Below are positions 12,127 to 14,452 of a stretch of 14,452 bases of DNA, piece after piece (the stretch's first letter is position 1; the number at the start of each line of letters is the position of its first letter). The notes under the pieces are model-generated. The model ran no database searches. It was not told the DNA's origin and saw nothing but the letters and a program-made list of their open reading frames with translations. Source of the DNA: Candidatus Bathyarchaeota archaeon (GTDB lineage: Archaea; Thermoproteota; Bathyarchaeia; TCS64); NCBI GenBank assembly GCA_030601645.1, contig JAUWBQ010000022.1, positions 1 to 14,452 of the forward strand, read 5' to 3'. The position numbers were made by a program, and so were the translations under genes.

Positions 12127-12921
12127 TTAAAAGAACTTCCTCAGCCCTCGTCCTATCTTGTTGTTGGCCATCTCCAGGTTCCTGAGAGCGGAGGGATGAT
12201 CCGGGTATATCCTCAGGACCTCGTGGTACTCCCTCTTAGCGCTCTCGAAGTCTCTCCTGTCCACGTAGATATTACCCATGTTCTGATGGGCTGCGGCGTT
12301 ATCGGGGTCTAGGGCCAGGCATCTTTTATAGCTTTCAAGTGCTTCATCACGTTTCTTCAGATTTTTGTACATTAAGCCTTGCCCAAAAAAGGCCATGGTG
12401 AACTGGTTGTCCAGTTCCCCGGCTTTCAGTAGGTCTTTGAGGGCGTTCTTCCATTTCTTAGAAACTTGATGTAAGTACTGCCTACGGAAGTATGCCGAGG
12501 CAAAATCGGGGAACGTGGAAATCGCTCTTTCGTATTCCTTTCCGGCTTCCTTGAGCTTCCTCCCTTTCTCGCATATCAGACCGAGCTTGTAGTGAGCGAG
12601 GGTATCCTTGAGTCTTGTGTCGTCCTCGTGCCTCCCTATGAACCTCATCATCGCTTCATCGAGATACCTGCTCTCGTTCGGCATCATGTCCGTGGAGGGG
12701 TAATAGAACATCAAGTTTTTGTGTAGCGTACCGTCCTCTAATTCGTACGTGCAAGCCGTATACGAGGCCTCTAGGGCTTCGTCGTACTTCTTCCCAAACC
12801 TCCGGAAGACTAGCTTGAAAATGTCCTCGTCGGACATCTTCCCCTTTATCAACGCTCCGCAATGAGGGCAAAAAGCCGATTCCGTCGGGATTTCAGCCCT
12901 ACATTTTAAGCATTTAACCAC
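12127..12921 (-). CDS. TPR protein with N-terminal zinc ribbon
   Basis: A 264-residue protein from the GTG at 12921. A zinc ribbon opens it: MVKCLKCRAEIPTESAFCPH and on, with Cys4, 7, 18 and 21 (CX2C-X10-CX2C). A helical middle region (about 30-100) follows, then four tetratricopeptide repeats at about 107-140, 141-174, 175-208 and 209-242 (for example ALESYKRCLALDPDN and AKREYHEVLRIYPDH). The upstream GTG at 12942 would add seven hydrophobic residues. I prefer 12921 because zinc-ribbon proteins of this kind usually begin MVKCxxC and AGGGA sits at a proper distance. Likely a scaffold or assembly protein; no specific role can be given. First gene of the two-gene operon. Confidence 0.85.
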   Translation of the reverse strand: MVKCLKCRAEIPTESAFCPHCGALIKGKMSDEDIFKLVFRRFGKKYDEALEASYTACTYELEDGTLHKNLMFYYPSTDMMPNESRYLDEAMMRFIGRHEDDTRLKDTLAHYKLGLICEKGRKLKEAGKEYERAISTFPDFASAYFRRQYLHQVSKKWKNALKDLLKAGELDNQFTMAFFGQGLMYKNLKKRDEALESYKRCLALDPDNAAAHQNMGNIYVDRRDFESAKREYHEVLRIYPDHPSALRNLEMANNKIGRGLRKFF

Positions 12922-12954
12922 TAAGATCCCTATCTTTAGCACTATCTTTACCTA

Positions 12955-12967
12955 TTAATTAAATATC
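12955..12967 (-). promoter_or_regulatory. TATA-like box for the TPR operon
   Basis: On the - strand ATATTTAATTAAT lies about 40 bases before the GTG at 12921, giving a short leader that includes the AGGGA ribosome site. Confidence 0.4.
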
Positions 12968-13172
12968 TGCAGCGCGTAGACAAAGCCCGTAAAATCAAGT
13001 CGAGTTCAACCCTCCTAAATTCTTAATATAATAGCGTGTGTAGGGGGGATAAAAATATGGAAAGATGATCCACAGGATGACAAATTTACTTAAAATGCTT
13101 TTCTAATAAGGAAGGCTGGCTACCTAGGCTTGATTCATGCATATAATAAAGATGTTATACAATCGGAAGGCG

Positions 13173-13543
13173 CTATGTGGGCTTCTGGTATTTCCTGCCC
13201 TCCATGTCGTAGATGGTGTACCCGATGTCCAGCCTGTGGGCTATCTCCGCCAGCTGCGCGCGCCCTGCAACCCTGACATAGGGGTAAACCCTGAAGAGCA
13301 CGTATCGGGAGAGCATGAGATACGTGACCGAGACGAACATCGCCCCCCGATCACCATGGCCTCCAAGAGTTCCCGGGACCGATTCTCGGCTAGGGGAAGC
13401 GCCGGAGGATATTCGCCTACCTTCTTGTGGGCGAGAGCAGCGAGCGAGAGGGCGCACACAGCTGTGACGGCTTGCTGTATGGTTTGCTGCAGCTCAACCC
13501 ACACCCAATGATGAGCGCATCCCTTTCGGTATTTATAAGCCAT
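13173..13543 (-). pseudogene. Small membrane-protein gene split by a one-base shift in a G6 run
   Basis: From ATG 13543 (a second ATG at 13546; GTGAGAG just upstream) the - strand reads MAYKYRKGCAHHWVWVELQQ through AENRSRELLEAMVIGG. It then leaves frame at a run of six G (C-run on + at 13343-13348). One extra G would continue into the neighbouring frame, AMFVSVTYLMLSRYVLFRVY, ending with IGYTIYDMEGRKYQKPT at a stop at 13173. The joined product would be 123 residues with a membrane helix spanning the junction (about 64-86) and perhaps another at 18-37. Each frame becomes shadow-like beyond the junction. Either a real frameshift mutation, a homopolymer sequencing error, or programmed slippage. 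Family not recognised. Confidence 0.6.
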
Positions 13544-13658
13544 CATCCTCTCACGAGTTTGACTCCCAATGACCGCTACTTTCCAGTACGAACACAATTT
13601 TCCCAAACGAGGGCTTTCACAAGTCTTAAGTCAGGCTGATAAGAAAATACATTGATTT

Positions 13659-13662
13659 GGAG
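13659..13662 (+). promoter_or_regulatory. Ribosome binding site of fwdD
   Basis: GGAG, 8 bases before the ATG at 13671. No strong TATA box could be fixed upstream; TCTTAAGT near 13624 is a weak candidate. Confidence 0.4.
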
Positions 13663-13670
13663 TAGGTTTT

Positions 13671-14066
13671 ATGGTTAAAATCAAAGTCACGCTAATCAGC
13701 GGCCGCACCTCCCAGCAGGGGGTAGGCCTCGAAGTCGGGAAGACCTCTGACCAGTATTTCAAGAGCGTCTCGTACGTCGAGGTGAGCGCCGAGGATGCCG
13801 AGGCCATGGGCATGGATGACGGAAACTCCGTGGAGGTCGCCACGCCCCACGGCTCCGTCGTGGTGTCGGGCCGCGTCTCCAAGGGCTTGGAAAAGGGCAT
13901 GATATTCTTCCCCTACGGGCCGTGGGCCAACCAGGTGTTCGGGTCGGAGACGGGGGGGACCGGGATGCCCGCCTACAAGGGGATCGAGGCTACCCTGGAG
14001 CCCGTCGAAGGAGATGTCCCCTCACTGGCGGAGCTGGTGGAGAAGCTCAAGGGGGTAGCGCCATGA
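13671..14066 (+). CDS. fwdD: Formylmethanofuran dehydrogenase subunit D
   Basis: Small molybdopterin-dinucleotide-binding subunit of the tungsten/molybdenum formylmethanofuran dehydrogenase, which reduces CO2 with methanofuran to formylmethanofuran or runs in reverse. At 131 residues it is typical. The family pattern is visible: VTLISGRTSQQGVGLEVGK (6-24), then SVSYVEVSAEDAEAMGMDDG, VEVATPHGSVVV and GMIFFPYGPWANQVF with the following GTGMP. Its TGA overlaps the ATG of the next subunit gene (ATGA), so translation is coupled. Whether the enzyme uses Mo or W cannot be told, hence fwd or fmd. It is divergent from the frameshifted small gene. Confidence 0.93.
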   Translation: MVKIKVTLISGRTSQQGVGLEVGKTSDQYFKSVSYVEVSAEDAEAMGMDDGNSVEVATPHGSVVVSGRVSKGLEKGMIFFPYGPWANQVFGSETGGTGMPAYKGIEATLEPVEGDVPSLAELVEKLKGVAP

Positions 14067-14452
14067 CCGTATACACCGATGTTGTCTGCCCCTTCTGCGG
14101 CTGCCTATGCGACGACCTGGAGATCACCGTCGAGGGGAACGAGGTCACCGGCACCAAGGGCACATGCGTCATCTCCCGCTCCAAATTCATGAGCCACGGG
14201 GAGAACAAGATCGAGGCCCCCACCGTCGACGGGAAGAAGACTACGACCAAGAAGGCGGTTGAAGCGGCGGCGAAGATCCTCGCCGAGGCCAGGAGGCCCC
14301 TGGTCTACGGGCTGAGCTCGACGGAGTGCGAGGCCATCGGTAAGTCCGTGGAACTGGCCGAGTTGACAGGAGGAGTCATAGACAACACAGCCTCTGTCTG
14401 CCACGGACCCACAATCCTCGCGCTGCAGCAGGTGGGGGCGTCCAAGACAACC
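14063..14452 (+). CDS. fwdB: Formylmethanofuran dehydrogenase subunit B (5' part, cut by window end)
   Basis: Catalytic molybdopterin subunit; the first 130 residues are present and the frame is open to the window edge. The N-terminal iron-sulfur motif VCPFCGCLCDD (Cys9, 12, 16 with Cys14 between) plus Cys35 in GTCVISRSKF matches the [4Fe-4S] site of FwdB and related formate dehydrogenases. DNTASVCHGPTI places Cys113 where the metal ligand lies in this family, so this is the cysteine, not the selenocysteine, form. Starts in an ATGA overlap with fwdD. The remaining subunits (A, C and so on) would be expected further downstream. Confidence 0.93.
   Translation, partial: MTVYTDVVCPFCGCLCDDLEITVEGNEVTGTKGTCVISRSKFMSHGENKIEAPTVDGKKTTTKKAVEAAAKILAEARRPLVYGLSSTECEAIGKSVELAELTGGVIDNTASVCHGPTILALQQVGASKTT

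Noticed and set aside
13000..13020. GAGTTCAACCCTC as a tRNA T-arm
   Set aside because: Only three stem pairs form and no cloverleaf surrounds it.
13137..13511. + strand 124-residue frame opposite the frameshifted small gene
   Set aside because: No ribosome site and low-complexity composition. The - strand frames show better protein character on each side of the G6 run.

Overview
The window looks archaeal. It carries the tetrahydromethanopterin C1 pathway (methenyl-H4MPT cyclohydrolase, and formylmethanofuran dehydrogenase subunits D and B), an ADP-forming acyl-CoA synthetase beta subunit, TATA-box promoters with short leaders, oligo-T terminators, and an archaellin/pilin-type signal segment. 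No mcr or other methanogenesis-specific gene is visible. The gene mix (H4MPT Wood-Ljungdahl-type methyl branch, Acd, winged-helix/pilin proteins, Na+ pump subunits) fits an uncultured Bathyarchaeia-like or other TACK-type archaeon. That assignment is inference, not proof.

Layout. Positions 1-75 hold the 3' end of an unidentified + strand gene. Positions 98-1875 (- strand) are a three-gene operon for a biotin-dependent, sodium-pumping decarboxylase: gamma-like anchor, biotin carrier and beta-type membrane pump. The carboxyltransferase (alpha) subunit is not in the window. A 400-base divergent control region with a duplicated TATA-promoter block separates it from the + strand genes for biotin-protein ligase (which would biotinylate the carrier), a class III PLP aminotransferase and a small unknown protein. 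After an oligo-T stop comes acdB with its own promoter. Next, on the - strand, lie a winged-helix/type IV pilin-like fusion gene followed by a 33-residue membrane peptide, and upstream of them a 758-residue multi-pass membrane protein with a large extracytoplasmic region and a C-terminal Ig-like domain. That gene is divergent from mch (+).

Downstream of mch is about 1.05 kb without an intact gene. It is not empty: it contains a decayed FGGY carbohydrate-kinase gene (N terminus joined to C terminus, three in-frame stops), a hairpin/T-run, a three-copy repeat with C-runs, and a helically phased T-tract array. Then come two - strand TPR/zinc-ribbon genes with mirrored architecture, a small membrane-protein gene broken by a one-base shift in a G6 run, and finally fwdD-fwdB (+), the latter cut by the window edge.

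The metabolic genes point to reversible C1 reduction/oxidation on methanofuran and H4MPT, ATP formation from acyl-CoA, and Na+ export driven by decarboxylation. The most unusual items are the winged-helix/pilin fusion with its micro-protein, the large membrane protein, the duplicated promoter, and the repeat-rich, strand-skewed region after mch.
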